NCBI RefSeq assembly: GCF_021491915.1
Contig: NZ_CP090836.1
Location: forward strand, 657,001 to 721,000
Length of the DNA stretch: 64,000 bases
Reading direction: 5' to 3'
DNA from: Paracoccus everestensis
Lineage (GTDB): Bacteria; Pseudomonadota; Alphaproteobacteria; Rhodobacterales; Rhodobacteraceae
Positions within the stretch are counted from its first letter, which is position 1. Every line of letters starts with the position of its first letter. Positions 36,557 through 47,345 of the stretch are shown piece after piece. Made by a program: the position numbers and the translations under genes. The notes under the pieces are model-generated. The model was not told where the DNA came from, did no database searches, and saw only the letters and a program-made list of their open reading frames with translations.

Positions 36557-37116
36557 GGCTTTTTCCGACGGCCAAAACCGCGTTCCTGGAACTGCGCCCA
36601 CATCCGCCAAAGCAGCGCCAGCAGCATCAGCAGGACGACGCAGACGATGCTTGCCGCCCAGTTGCGCGGGCGTTCGTCCGGGCCTGCCAGCGTGTCGATG
36701 CTGACCGCGTTGGGATAGGTGGACAGGAACGCCATCCGCCAGCCATAGGCGGTGACGCTGACCCATTGCGGGTTGTCGCGGCCCGATTGCAGGTTCGTCG
36801 CCTCGGCCTGCAGGTTGGCGCTGTCGTACTTGAAATAGGGAGGCCAAATCCAGCCGGTATCCTCGTTGCGGTAAACGAAGACCTTGCCGTTGGGGCGCAC
36901 CGTTTCGATGAAGCGCACGTCGCGCTGTCCCGCCGCGTTTTCGACCGTGCCGGTGTTGTCAGAGGCATAGAAGATCGCGTTCGATGCCGTGACCGAGGTC
37001 AGGCGGTTATAGGTGTTGGTGATGCGCACCGTGTTCTTGGACGGCAGCGCATAGTCCAGGAACAGGAACACCACCACGCCAAGCAGCACGCCCATCGCGA
37101 CCTTGAGATAATGCAT
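36553..37116 (-). CDS. DUF1523 membrane-anchored protein
   Basis: The 187-residue protein has an N-terminal membrane segment (VAMGVLLGVVVFLFLDYAL), a large likely periplasmic domain with VRITNTYNRL, RFIETVRPNGKVFVYRNEDTG and WPPYFKYDSANLQA, and a C-terminal membrane segment (AASIVCVVLLMLLALLW) with a basic tail. This fits DUF1523, a family of unknown function common in Rhodobacterales. The start at 37116 is chosen at MHYLKV just before the hydrophobic helix. It is coupled to deoC by ATGA and lies 13 bases after a small membrane-protein gene. Confidence 0.8.
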   Translation of the reverse strand: MHYLKVAMGVLLGVVVFLFLDYALPSKNTVRITNTYNRLTSVTASNAIFYASDNTGTVENAAGQRDVRFIETVRPNGKVFVYRNEDTGWIWPPYFKYDSANLQAEATNLQSGRDNPQWVSVTAYGWRMAFLSTYPNAVSIDTLAGPDERPRNWAASIVCVVLLMLLALLWRMWAQFQERGFGRRKKP

Positions 37117-37129
37117 GAATGTCGCGCCC

Positions 37130-37411
37130 TTATTGCCAGTTGACCCAATAGATGATGCCCATGATTGCCAGATTGGGCAGAACAAAGACCAGAAGCAACA
37201 ACCGCGATTTCAGCGTCTTGTCAAAGCCGGTCATGGACCTGCGGACGAACGCGCGGCGCGCAGGGGTGTTCCCCGGCATGGCGGGATGACGGCTGTCCCA
37301 GGTTTCCTCCAGCCGTTCGCGGTGCAATGACCGCAAATAGATCCGCAGCAGCAGATAGAACGCCGTTTCGGCGATCAGCAGGAACAGGATCAGGCGGAAC
37401 AAGGCGGCCAA
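37130..37411 (-). CDS. Small membrane protein next to DUF1523
   Basis: The 93 residues carry two hydrophobic segments, near 3-25 (LILFLLIAETAFYLLLRIYL) and 70-90 (RLLLLVFVLPNLAIMGIIYW), with a basic loop between them. The start used is TTG at 37411; a TTG three codons later is also possible and the ribosome site is weak. It precedes the DUF1523, deoC and ALDH16 genes on the same strand and is probably the first gene of that unit. No family name is certain. Confidence 0.65.
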   Translation of the reverse strand: MAALFRLILFLLIAETAFYLLLRIYLRSLHRERLEETWDSRHPAMPGNTPARRAFVRRSMTGFDKTLKSRLLLLVFVLPNLAIMGIIYWVNWQ

Positions 37412-37471
37412 GGGGGCGGGTCCGATATGATTTCCGGCACGCTAACACCCTGCCGGGCAGGGGACCAGCCG

Positions 37472-39847
37472 TCAGAACGGAACGTCGTCTGCGCCCACGG
37501 GCTGCACATAGGCCGCCTTGATGTTCTTGAAGCCCGCGCCGAATTGGACGGTCAGCGTATCTTCGGCAATGCCCACGATCGTGCCTTCGCCGAACTTGGC
37601 ATGGGTCACGCGGTCGCCCACGGTGAACTTCGCGGCCGGTTCGGCGTCGATGATGATGGGCGCGCGGTGAACCGGCGCCTTGCGTTCGCCCGCCCGTGTC
37701 TGCATCCGCTTCCAGCCGGGCGAGTTATAGACATCGGCCTTGGCTGCGCGTTCGTGCAGCACGTTGACCGGGCCGCCTGCCGCGAATGCCATGGCCGCGC
37801 CGTATCCGCCGCCGTAAAGGCCGGGCGGGGTCAGCACCTCGATATGTTCGGGCGGCAGTTCATCGACAAAGCGCGACGGCATGCTGCTTTGCCATTGCCC
37901 ATACAGCCGCCGGTTGCCCGCAAAGCTGATCGTCGCCAGCCGTTCGGCACGCGTGATGCCGACATAGGCCAGGCGGCGTTCCTCCTCCAACCCCTTGGTG
38001 CCGTTCTCGTCCATCGCGCGCTGGCTGGGGAACAGGCCGTCTTCCCAGCCCGGCAAGAAGACAATGGGGAATTCCAGGCCCTTGGCCGCGTGCAGGGTCA
38101 TGATGCTGACCTGTTCGGCCGCGTCCCCGTCGTCGCGGTCCATGACAAGGGCCACGTGTTCCAGGAAGCCTTGAAGGTTCTCGAATTCCTCGAGCGCCTT
38201 GACTAGTTCCTTGAGGTTGTCCAGCCGCCCCGGCGCATCGGGGGTCTTGTCGGCCTGCCACATGGCGGTATAGCCGGATTCGTCCAGAATCCGCTCGGCC
38301 AGTTCGACATGGCTCACGCGGTCGTCCAGGGCATCGGCGTGCCAGCGGCCCATGCTTTCCGTGAACTGGCGCATATGGGCTGCGGCCTTGCCGGACAGAT
38401 CGCCCGCGGACAGCGCAGCAACGGTGCCCTCCAGCAGGGACAGGCCCCGCGCCCGCGCCATGTGCTGAATGGCCTGCAAGCCTTTTTCGCCCAAGCCCCG
38501 CTTGGGGGTATTGGCGATGCGTTCGAAAGCCAGGTCGTCGGCGGGGCTGACCACCAGCCGGAAATAGGCCATGGCATCGCGGATTTCCGCGCGTTCATAG
38601 AAACGCGGGCCGCCGATCACGCGATAGGGCAGGCCGATCGACATGAAGCGATCCTCGAAGGCGCGCATCTGGTGGGATGCGCGGACCAGGATCGCGATGT
38701 CGTTCAGACTGGTGCGGCCGATGCTGGCGCGGTGGCCGCCGTGGAAGGCCTCGATTTCTTCGCCGATCCAGCGGGCCTCGGCCTCGCTGTCCCAATGGCC
38801 GATCAGGCGCACCGGCTCTCCGGTCTCGGCATCGGTCCACAGGGTCTTGCCCAGCCGGCCCTGGTTGGCGGCGATCAGGCCCGATGCGGCAGCCAGGATC
38901 TGCGGGGTGGACCGATAGTTCTGTTCCAGCCGCACCACCTGGGCACCCGGAAAGTCGTGTTCGAAGCGCAGGATATTGCCGACCTCGGCGCCCCGCCAGC
39001 CATAGATCGACTGGTCGTCGTCACCCACGCAGCAGATGTTGCGGTGCCCCTGCGCCAGCAGCCGCAGCCAGAGGTATTGGGCCACGTTGGTGTCCTGGTA
39101 TTCATCCACCAGGATATAGCGGAACCGGTCCTGCCAGCCGCGCAGCACGTCGGGATGCGCCTGGAACAGCGTCACGCAATGCATCAGCAGATCGCCGAAA
39201 TCGACGGCGTTCAGCGTCAGCAGCCGATCCTGATAGGCCTTGTAAAGCCGCCCGCCCCAGCCGTCGAAACTGGCAGTCTCGCCCTTGGGCAGGTTCGCCG
39301 GGGTCAGGCAGCGGTTCTTCCAGCCGTCGATCAGCCCGGCAAGCTGGCGGGCGGGCCAGCGTTTCTCGTCCAGGTTCTCGGCCTGGATCAGCTGTTTCAT
39401 CAGACGGATCTGGTCGTCGGTGTCCAGGATGGTGAAGGAGGGCTTCAGATGCACGTCGCCATTGCCGATCAACTCGGCATGGCGGCGCAGGATCTTGACG
39501 CTGATGGAATGAAAGGTGCCAAGCCAGGGCATTCCTTCGACCGTCTCGCCTAGCAGGCGGGCGATGCGGTTCCTCATTTCCCGCGCGGCCTTGTTGGTGA
39601 AGGTCACGGCCAGGATCTGCCCAGGCCGCGCACGGCCCAGCATCAGCAGATGCGCAATCCGCGTGGTCAGCGCGCGGGTCTTGCCCGTGCCCGCGCCCGC
39701 CAGCATCAGCACCGGGCCGTCCAGCGTTTCCACCGCCGCCCGCTGCGCCGGGTTCAACCCGTCCAGATAGGGGGCAGGGCGCGCGGCCATTGCGCGGCGG
39801 GACAGCGGGACATCGCCCATATCGTCGGAATCGTCCAAAAGCTCCAT
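37472..39847 (-). CDS. uvrD: UvrD/PcrA-type DNA helicase
   Basis: A 3'-5' superfamily I helicase for DNA repair and replication. The 791 residues have Q motif LNPAQRAAVE, Walker A AGAGTGKT (50-57), DEYQDTN, GDDDQSIYGWRGA, QNYRST, and late motifs TLHAAKGLEFP and AYVGITRAERLA. A C-terminal Tudor-like end (FTVGDRVTHAKFGEGTIV) resembles PcrA, a known RNA-polymerase-interaction module. The start at MELLDDSDDMG is placed ten codons inside the longest frame. It stands alone between the deoC unit and the peptide permease genes. Confidence 0.94.
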   Translation of the reverse strand: MELLDDSDDMGDVPLSRRAMAARPAPYLDGLNPAQRAAVETLDGPVLMLAGAGTGKTRALTTRIAHLLMLGRARPGQILAVTFTNKAAREMRNRIARLLGETVEGMPWLGTFHSISVKILRRHAELIGNGDVHLKPSFTILDTDDQIRLMKQLIQAENLDEKRWPARQLAGLIDGWKNRCLTPANLPKGETASFDGWGGRLYKAYQDRLLTLNAVDFGDLLMHCVTLFQAHPDVLRGWQDRFRYILVDEYQDTNVAQYLWLRLLAQGHRNICCVGDDDQSIYGWRGAEVGNILRFEHDFPGAQVVRLEQNYRSTPQILAAASGLIAANQGRLGKTLWTDAETGEPVRLIGHWDSEAEARWIGEEIEAFHGGHRASIGRTSLNDIAILVRASHQMRAFEDRFMSIGLPYRVIGGPRFYERAEIRDAMAYFRLVVSPADDLAFERIANTPKRGLGEKGLQAIQHMARARGLSLLEGTVAALSAGDLSGKAAAHMRQFTESMGRWHADALDDRVSHVELAERILDESGYTAMWQADKTPDAPGRLDNLKELVKALEEFENLQGFLEHVALVMDRDDGDAAEQVSIMTLHAAKGLEFPIVFLPGWEDGLFPSQRAMDENGTKGLEEERRLAYVGITRAERLATISFAGNRRLYGQWQSSMPSRFVDELPPEHIEVLTPPGLYGGGYGAAMAFAAGGPVNVLHERAAKADVYNSPGWKRMQTRAGERKAPVHRAPIIIDAEPAAKFTVGDRVTHAKFGEGTIVGIAEDTLTVQFGAGFKNIKAAYVQPVGADDVPF

Positions 39848-39916
39848 CCCGCCAACATAGGCGCAAGGGCAGGGCATGGAAAGCCCGTGTTCTGCCTTCG
39901 TTCGTGGCCCTTTGAA

Positions 39917-40912
39917 TTACCGCCCCCGGATCCGCGGATCCATGGCGTCGCGCAGCCCGTCGCCGATATAGTTCACGCACAACACCGTCAGAGAGATGAA
40001 CAGCCCTGGCAGGATCACCCGCCACGGATACATGATCATCTGGTCCACCGCGTCATAGAGCAGCCGCCCCCAGGTCGGGAAATCCGGCGGAAAGCCCAGG
40101 CCCAGGAAGGACAGCGCGCTTTCCGTGATGATCGCCGTGGCGATGCCCAGGGTGCCTGCGACCATGATCGGCGACAGGACATTGGGCAGCACATGGCGCA
40201 GGATCATCCGGTGGGCAGGCGTGCCGATGGACTTGGCGGCCAGGATGAATTCGCGTTCCTTCAGGCCCAGCACGTCGCCGCGCACGATGCGGGCGGCCTG
40301 CATCCAGCTTGTCGCGCCGATGGCGGACACGATCAGGATGAAGGTGCCCATGGCGGGGCCGAAGGATTGCGACAAGGGTTCGCGGAACAGCGTCACCATC
40401 AGCAGCAACAAGGGCAGCAGGGGCAGCGCCAGGAACAGTTCGGTCAGTCGCATCAGGGGTGCGTCCATGCGCCGGAAATATCCCGATACCAGGCCGATCA
40501 GGCTTCCCAGGGTGATGGCGATGATCATCGCGGTCAGGCCCACGGCGATGGACACCCGCCCCCCGGCCATCAGCCGTGCTAGCATGTCGCGGCCCAGCTG
40601 ATCCGTGCCCAGCGGATGGGCGGCGGAAAAGCCGGAATTGCGCGCGCGGATGTCCACATAGGTCGGGTCGAGGGCCCAGATGTAAGGACCGACGGTCACG
40701 AACAGGATGGTCCCCACGAACAGCACCAAGGCCACCATGGCACCGCGATGGCTGCGGAACTGGCGCCAGATGTCGCGCCACTGGCTGCGCGTCTCGCCCC
40801 CTGCCTGGTGGGGATCGGCCGGGGGCAGGCCCGCGACCACGCCGGCCGAGGCTGCGGTGGCATCCACCGCTTCGGCGGTATCAAGGGCGTGCTGGCGTTC
40901 CGGGTCAGTCAT
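39917..40912 (-). CDS. Peptide ABC transporter permease (OppC/DppC type)
   Basis: The 331-residue inner-membrane protein has an N-terminal cytoplasmic tail, one membrane segment (MVALVLFVGTILFVTVG), the OppC-type motif HPLGTDQLGRDMLARLM, and five more segments. The EAA loop is AAKSIGTPAHRMILRHVLPN and the end is DGLRDAMDPRIRGR. It pairs with the OppB-type permease upstream, whose stop overlaps this start by 8 bases. The substrate is probably oligopeptide or a derivative. Confidence 0.92.
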   Translation of the reverse strand: MTDPERQHALDTAEAVDATAASAGVVAGLPPADPHQAGGETRSQWRDIWRQFRSHRGAMVALVLFVGTILFVTVGPYIWALDPTYVDIRARNSGFSAAHPLGTDQLGRDMLARLMAGGRVSIAVGLTAMIIAITLGSLIGLVSGYFRRMDAPLMRLTELFLALPLLPLLLLMVTLFREPLSQSFGPAMGTFILIVSAIGATSWMQAARIVRGDVLGLKEREFILAAKSIGTPAHRMILRHVLPNVLSPIMVAGTLGIATAIITESALSFLGLGFPPDFPTWGRLLYDAVDQMIMYPWRVILPGLFISLTVLCVNYIGDGLRDAMDPRIRGR

Positions 40913-41912
40913 AGCGGATCCTCGGGTCAAGGATGCCGTAAAGGATGTCGGCAATCAGGGTGAACAGCACGATCAGGATCGCGAAGATGAAGGTCAGCGT
41001 CAGCACCATGGGGATGTCGTTGCCGTGGATCGCGGTGATCAGCAACTGGCCCAGCCCGTTCACCTTGAACACCTGTTCGGTGATGATCGCGCCGCCGAAG
41101 ACGGCGGGCAGGCCAAGCGCGATCACGGTGATGACCGGGATCAGGCTGTTCCTCAGCACGTGCTTCAGCACCACGGTCCTTTCCGACAATCCCTTGGCGC
41201 GGGCGGTGCGGACGTAATCCTGGCTCAGGTTGTCCAGCATGGAGGCACGCATGAAGCGGCTGATCTGGGCCGCGTTATACAGCGCCAGCACTGTCACCGG
41301 CATGACCATCTGCCGCACCTGCGCCCAGAAGCTGTCCCAGTCGCGCACCTGCAAGGTGGTGTCATACACGGACGGGAACCATTGCAGCTTGACCCCGAAG
41401 ATGATGATCAGCACCACGCCCGTGAAGAAGGTGGGCATGGAAAAGCCGATCATCGACACAAAGGTGCCAAGCTGGTCGAACCAGGAATACTGCTTGTAGG
41501 CCGAGATGATGCCGATGGGCAGCGCGATCAGGATCCCCACCAGATAGCTGAATCCCACCACCGTCAGCGTCTGCGGCACGCGCTGCGCGATCACGTCGAA
41601 GACCGGGCTGCGCGACTGGAAGCTGATGATCCGCTGCATCCCGGCACTGAACTGGGTGCCGAACACGCTGTCGAACCAATACAGCGGCTCGACCCAGAAG
41701 AACTGCTTCAGCCACAGGACATAGCGGATGTACCAGGCCTGCCCCAGGCCAAGCGCCTCTCGCATCCGTTCCTTGACCTCGGGCGGGACGGTCAGCGGCA
41801 CGTCGCCCAGGGGATCGCCGGGCGATGCTTCCAGCAGCATGAAGATCACGAACGAGATGAACAACAGCGTCGGGATCGCCAGCAGCAGGCGGCGGATGGT
41901 GAATGTCAGCAT
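40905..41912 (-). CDS. Peptide ABC transporter permease (OppB/DppB type)
   Basis: The 335-residue membrane protein begins MLTFTIRRLLLAIPTLLFIS and has PGDPL, an EAA loop with TARAKGLSERTVVLKHVLRN, and the C-terminal LIADILYGILDPRIRYD. GGAGG lies seven bases before the ATG at 41912. Between it and the binding-protein gene lies a decayed gene fragment and a strong stem-loop. Confidence 0.92.
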   Translation of the reverse strand: MLTFTIRRLLLAIPTLLFISFVIFMLLEASPGDPLGDVPLTVPPEVKERMREALGLGQAWYIRYVLWLKQFFWVEPLYWFDSVFGTQFSAGMQRIISFQSRSPVFDVIAQRVPQTLTVVGFSYLVGILIALPIGIISAYKQYSWFDQLGTFVSMIGFSMPTFFTGVVLIIIFGVKLQWFPSVYDTTLQVRDWDSFWAQVRQMVMPVTVLALYNAAQISRFMRASMLDNLSQDYVRTARAKGLSERTVVLKHVLRNSLIPVITVIALGLPAVFGGAIITEQVFKVNGLGQLLITAIHGNDIPMVLTLTFIFAILIVLFTLIADILYGILDPRIRYD

Positions 41913-41931
41913 CGCAGGCCTCCAGGAAATG

Positions 41932-42140
41932 TCATTCGGCGCGGCACGGATCGGCGATGGTCCACTGGCTGCCTTTCCACCCATGGGGCGGGACGCCCGC
42001 CAGAAAACCGGATGCGGAATCCATGTCCTTGGCGCCGGTGGACAGGAACGGGTTCAGCACCGACGCGCCCTGCCGAAACAGCAAGCGCAATCCGGGGCGG
42101 GCGCGGCCATCGTCAGCGCCGGGACCAGAGCTTTCTTCAC
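41932..42140 (-). pseudogene. Remnant of a second peptide-binding protein gene
   Basis: A GTG at 42140 with AAGGG upstream opens VKKALVPALTMAAPA, a signal-peptide-like start that soon hits a stop in that frame. In another frame, LRLLFRQGASVLNPFLSTG then AKDMDSAS matches the mature N terminus of the neighbouring binding protein (LNIIMWQAPSTMNPYLSGG then TKELIASS). Directly after, LAGVPPHGWKGSQWTIADP and CRAE aligns with its last residues (LGGVVMNAWDSELWNVADW then TRVQ). Thus both ends of such a gene remain and about 1.5 kb between them is gone, with a frameshift. It is not a copy of the present gene at base level, so probably an older paralogue. Confidence 0.65.
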
Positions 42141-42164
42141 GTTCAACCCTTGCCTTGATGAATT

Positions 42165-42190
42165 CGGCCCCGCGACGGATCGCGGGGCCG
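42165..42190 (-). other. Strong stem-loop after the binding-protein gene
   Basis: CGGCCCCGCG / CGCGGGGCCG, a perfect 10-bp stem with a 6-base loop, eight bases after the stop and without a T-run. Such structures between a binding protein and its permeases often protect the upstream mRNA or partly stop transcription, raising the binding protein relative to the permeases. Confidence 0.55.
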
Positions 42191-42197
42191 GTCGGGA

Positions 42198-43898
42198 TTA
42201 CTGGACGCGGGTCCAGTCGGCAACGTTCCACAGTTCCGAATCCCAGGCGTTCATGACGACTCCGCCCAGGCTGTTGGAATGGGCCGAGGCCGTGCCGCGA
42301 TAGATCAGCGGAATGATCGCGTTGCTGTCCTTGGTCAGCATATCGTTCAGCCGCCGGCCCATCTCGGCGCGCGCTGCCGGATCGACGGTCCGGCTCAGCT
42401 CGGCCATCAACTCGTCATAGGCCGGGTCGCAATAGCGGCTGATGTTTTCGCCCTGCCACTGGTTCGCGGGGCTGGGGGCCTTGTCGCAGGTCCATTTGGC
42501 CAGATAGGGCGCGGGGTTCCCGCCCTCGAAGTTGTCGGCATACATCTCCACGTCGGCATAGAATTTCTGCAGCGTGTCGGGCGAGCCGGGATCGGTCCCG
42601 AAGAAGACCGAGGCATCGACGGTCTTCAGTTCCGTCTCGATCCCGATTTCCGACCACCACTGCTTGATCAGCGCCTGGAAATCTTGGCGCACCGCGTTGA
42701 CCGAGGTCTGGAACACCATCTTCAACTGCACGCCGTCCTTTTCGCGCACGCCGCTGCCGCCCACGGTCCAGCCTGCTTCCTCGAGCAGCGCCTTGGCACC
42801 CTCGATGTCCTGGGTCAGGCATTCCTCGTTGGTCGAGGCCCAGGCCTCGGGTGCCGGGACATAGTTGCAGGTGGGCTGGCCCGCCGCGCCATAGCCGATT
42901 TCCGTCAGAAGCTGGCGGTCGATGGCCATCGACAGCGCCTTGCGCACCGCCGGGTCGGTCAGGAAGGGATGGGGATGGGCATTCGTCGAACGCTCGCCTT
43001 CGGGATGGGACGACGAGGGGTCCGTCAGGTTCACGTGGATCCGTTCCACCAGGCTGCCAAAGGCCGCGCTGACCTTGCCCCGGCCCATCTGCTCCATCCC
43101 GGCGATCACGTCGGGGGCAAGCTGGGTGTTCCAGGCGTAATCGTATTCGCCGGTTTCCAGAACCGCCCGCGCCGCCGCCGCCGCATCGCCGCCGCCCTTG
43201 ATGGTGGCGGTCGCGAAGGCGGGCTTCATCGCGTCGCGGTATTCGGGGTTCGCCTCGAAGGTGATCACGTCATTGGTCAGGAACTGCGTGACGCGGAACG
43301 GGCCGGTGCCGATCGGATTGAAGTTCTGGTCCGTGCAGGTCGGCGCATTGGCGCCCATGCAGTTTTCGAACTGCGCCTTCTGGATGATCGGCCCGTTCGC
43401 GCCGACAAAGGCCGAATAGGGATCGGGCATTGCTTCCTTGAAGGTGATCTTGACCGTCAGGTCATCGACCGCCTCGATCTTGTCGATCCCCTCGAACTTG
43501 GCAAGCTGCGAACAGCCACCCTCGGGGTCCATGCAGTACTGGCCTGAAAACACCACGTCGGCAGCCGTGACGGGCGTGCCGTCGGACCATTTCAACCCGT
43601 CCTGCAGTTTCCAGGTGACCGATTTCAGATCCTCGGCGATGCCGCCGTTTTCCAGCGTCGGGATTTCGGCTGCCAGGCGGGGGACATGCTCGCCCTCGGG
43701 GCTCATGCTGGCCAGCGGCTCCAGCACCATGCTGGACGCGATCAGTTCCTTGGTGCCCCCCGAAAGATAGGGGTTCATCGTGGACGGCGCCTGCCACATG
43801 ATGATGTTCAGCGCGCCGTCGCTGCCCCGTTCGGCCATGGCGGCGGGCGCCAGGGCCAGGGTGGCGACCGCGCTCATCAGCATTGTCTTCAGCTTCAT
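42198..43898 (-). CDS. Peptide ABC transporter substrate-binding protein (SBP family 5)
   Basis: The 566-residue periplasmic protein has a signal peptide (MKLKTMLMSAVATLALAPAAMA), then LNIIMWQAPSTMNPYL, the family stretch VTWKLQDGLKWSDGTPVTAADV, and IGTGPFRVTQF. Cysteines are frequent (for instance CMDPEGGC and NCMGANAPTC), which suggests disulfides. AGGAGAG precedes the ATG at 43898. It is the first gene of the minus-strand transporter genes and divergent from the fused ATPase gene, with about 255 bases between the starts. The ligand is likely a peptide or acylated amino acid. Confidence 0.93.
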   Translation of the reverse strand: MKLKTMLMSAVATLALAPAAMAERGSDGALNIIMWQAPSTMNPYLSGGTKELIASSMVLEPLASMSPEGEHVPRLAAEIPTLENGGIAEDLKSVTWKLQDGLKWSDGTPVTAADVVFSGQYCMDPEGGCSQLAKFEGIDKIEAVDDLTVKITFKEAMPDPYSAFVGANGPIIQKAQFENCMGANAPTCTDQNFNPIGTGPFRVTQFLTNDVITFEANPEYRDAMKPAFATATIKGGGDAAAAARAVLETGEYDYAWNTQLAPDVIAGMEQMGRGKVSAAFGSLVERIHVNLTDPSSSHPEGERSTNAHPHPFLTDPAVRKALSMAIDRQLLTEIGYGAAGQPTCNYVPAPEAWASTNEECLTQDIEGAKALLEEAGWTVGGSGVREKDGVQLKMVFQTSVNAVRQDFQALIKQWWSEIGIETELKTVDASVFFGTDPGSPDTLQKFYADVEMYADNFEGGNPAPYLAKWTCDKAPSPANQWQGENISRYCDPAYDELMAELSRTVDPAARAEMGRRLNDMLTKDSNAIIPLIYRGTASAHSNSLGGVVMNAWDSELWNVADWTRVQ

Positions 43899-44153
43899 CA
43901 ATCTCTCCTGTCGGAAGGTGCAACCGCGGGCGCGGCCGGGGATGTCTGTTGCCCTTGTCAGGCTTATGTCGTTGTTTCCCTTGGTATGCCGGGGGATCGT
44001 TGCGGTTCCCGGGCCCTGCGGAATGGCATCAGTTTCAATCGAAGCCCCTTTGGAAAGCAAGTCCTATCGCGTGACAGGGCGGCGGTTCTTTCGCCTTTGA
44101 CTTTCCGCCGAGGGTGACTAGCCTTGCCCGGTGACCATGCCGGGGGCGATCTG

Positions 44154-45986
<1,833 letters not shown>

Positions 45987-46061
45987 GGTCAAACCCCCGA
46001 AACCTGAGCTTGCAGATCATGCAGAATGGGTTCACCCTGTCCCCGCTGAAGGAGACCGTTC

Positions 46062-47228
46062 ATGCCCGTCAAAAACCGATTTGCCGAACTTCTGCCTGAA
46101 ATCACCGCATGGCGCCGCGATTTCCACGAACATCCTGAACTGCTGTATGACGTTCACCGCACCGCAGGCCGGGTGGCCGAATTACTGCGCGGCTTCGGCT
46201 GCGACGAGGTGGTCGAGGGCGTGGGCCGGACCGGCGTCGTGGGCGTCATCAAGGGCAGAACCGACAGCCGGGGCCGCGTGATCGGCCTGCGCGCCGACAT
46301 GGACGCCCTGCCGATCATCGAGCAGACGGGATTGGGTTACGCGTCGAAAACGCCGGGCAAGATGCACGCCTGCGGCCATGACGGCCATACCGCGATGCTG
46401 CTGGGCGCCGCGAAATACCTGGCCGAGACGCGCAACTTCGACGGAACCGCCGTGGTGATCTTCCAGCCCGCCGAGGAAGGCGGGGCAGGGGGCGAGGCGA
46501 TGGTGCTGGACGGTCTGGTCAGCCGCTGGAACATCCAGGAATTCTACGGGATGCACAATATGCCGGGAATGCCGGTGGGCAGCTTCTCGATCAAGCCGGG
46601 GGCCATGATGGCGGCGGCGGACCAGTTCGACATCATCGTGACGGGAAAGGGCGGCCATGCCGCCAAGCCCCATGAATGCATCGACACCACGCTGACCGCC
46701 GCCCAGATCATCGTGGCCCTGCAATCGGTGGTCGCGCGCAACATCGATCCGCTGAAGAACGCAGTGATCTCGGTCTGCGTCGTGTCCACGGATTCGACCG
46801 CCCATAACGTGATTCCGCAGGTGGTCAAGCTGAAGGGCACGGCCCGAAGCCTGGATCCGGGCGTCCGCGACCAGTTGGAAGAGGGCATCACCCGCGTTGC
46901 CACCAACATCGCCGCCGCCATGGGAGCCACGGCGCAGGTGGATTATCAGCGCGGCTATCCGGTCACGATGAACGACGACCAGGCGACCGTCTGGGCCGCC
47001 GACGTAGCGCGAGAGATCGCGGGCGACGTGAACATGGATATGCAGCCGATGATGGGCGGAGAGGATTTCAGCTATATGCTGAACGAAAAGCCCGGCGCCT
47101 ATATCTTCGTGGGCAACGGCGACACGGCGATGGTCCACCACCCCGCCTATAACTTCAACGACGATGCGATCCCGGCGGGATCAAGCTGGTATGCAGGCAT
47201 GGTCGAACAGCGGATGCCCGCCGCCTGA
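46062..47228 (+). CDS. M20 amidohydrolase (hippurate hydrolase / aminoacylase type)
   Basis: The 388-residue dinuclear metal hydrolase has ITAWRRDFHEHPEL, GLRADMDALP, MHACGHDGHTAML with Cys104 and His106, FQPAEEGGAGG with the catalytic Glu, and GGEDFSYML near the C terminus. Such enzymes remove acyl groups from amino acids or cleave small peptides in the cytoplasm. Placement behind the transporter ATPase suggests it processes what the importer brings in. GGAGA lies before the ATG. Confidence 0.92.
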   Translation: MPVKNRFAELLPEITAWRRDFHEHPELLYDVHRTAGRVAELLRGFGCDEVVEGVGRTGVVGVIKGRTDSRGRVIGLRADMDALPIIEQTGLGYASKTPGKMHACGHDGHTAMLLGAAKYLAETRNFDGTAVVIFQPAEEGGAGGEAMVLDGLVSRWNIQEFYGMHNMPGMPVGSFSIKPGAMMAAADQFDIIVTGKGGHAAKPHECIDTTLTAAQIIVALQSVVARNIDPLKNAVISVCVVSTDSTAHNVIPQVVKLKGTARSLDPGVRDQLEEGITRVATNIAAAMGATAQVDYQRGYPVTMNDDQATVWAADVAREIAGDVNMDMQPMMGGEDFSYMLNEKPGAYIFVGNGDTAMVHHPAYNFNDDAIPAGSSWYAGMVEQRMPAA

Positions 47229-47345
47229 TCATTCCTTGCTGCCGGGGATGTCGCAGCTATCCCCGGCAGTGTCGGAAATGCGATTGTCATTCCGCTGCAA
47301 TCGTCCGAAATGCTGTCAATCCTGACAGCCGAGAAAGCGGACCCC

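Noticed and set aside
41932-42231. 99-codon frame as an intact small gene between transporter genes
   Set aside because: Its parts match the two ends of a binding protein in broken context, and its start region runs through the stem-loop and into the binding-protein gene; better explained as a pseudogene.
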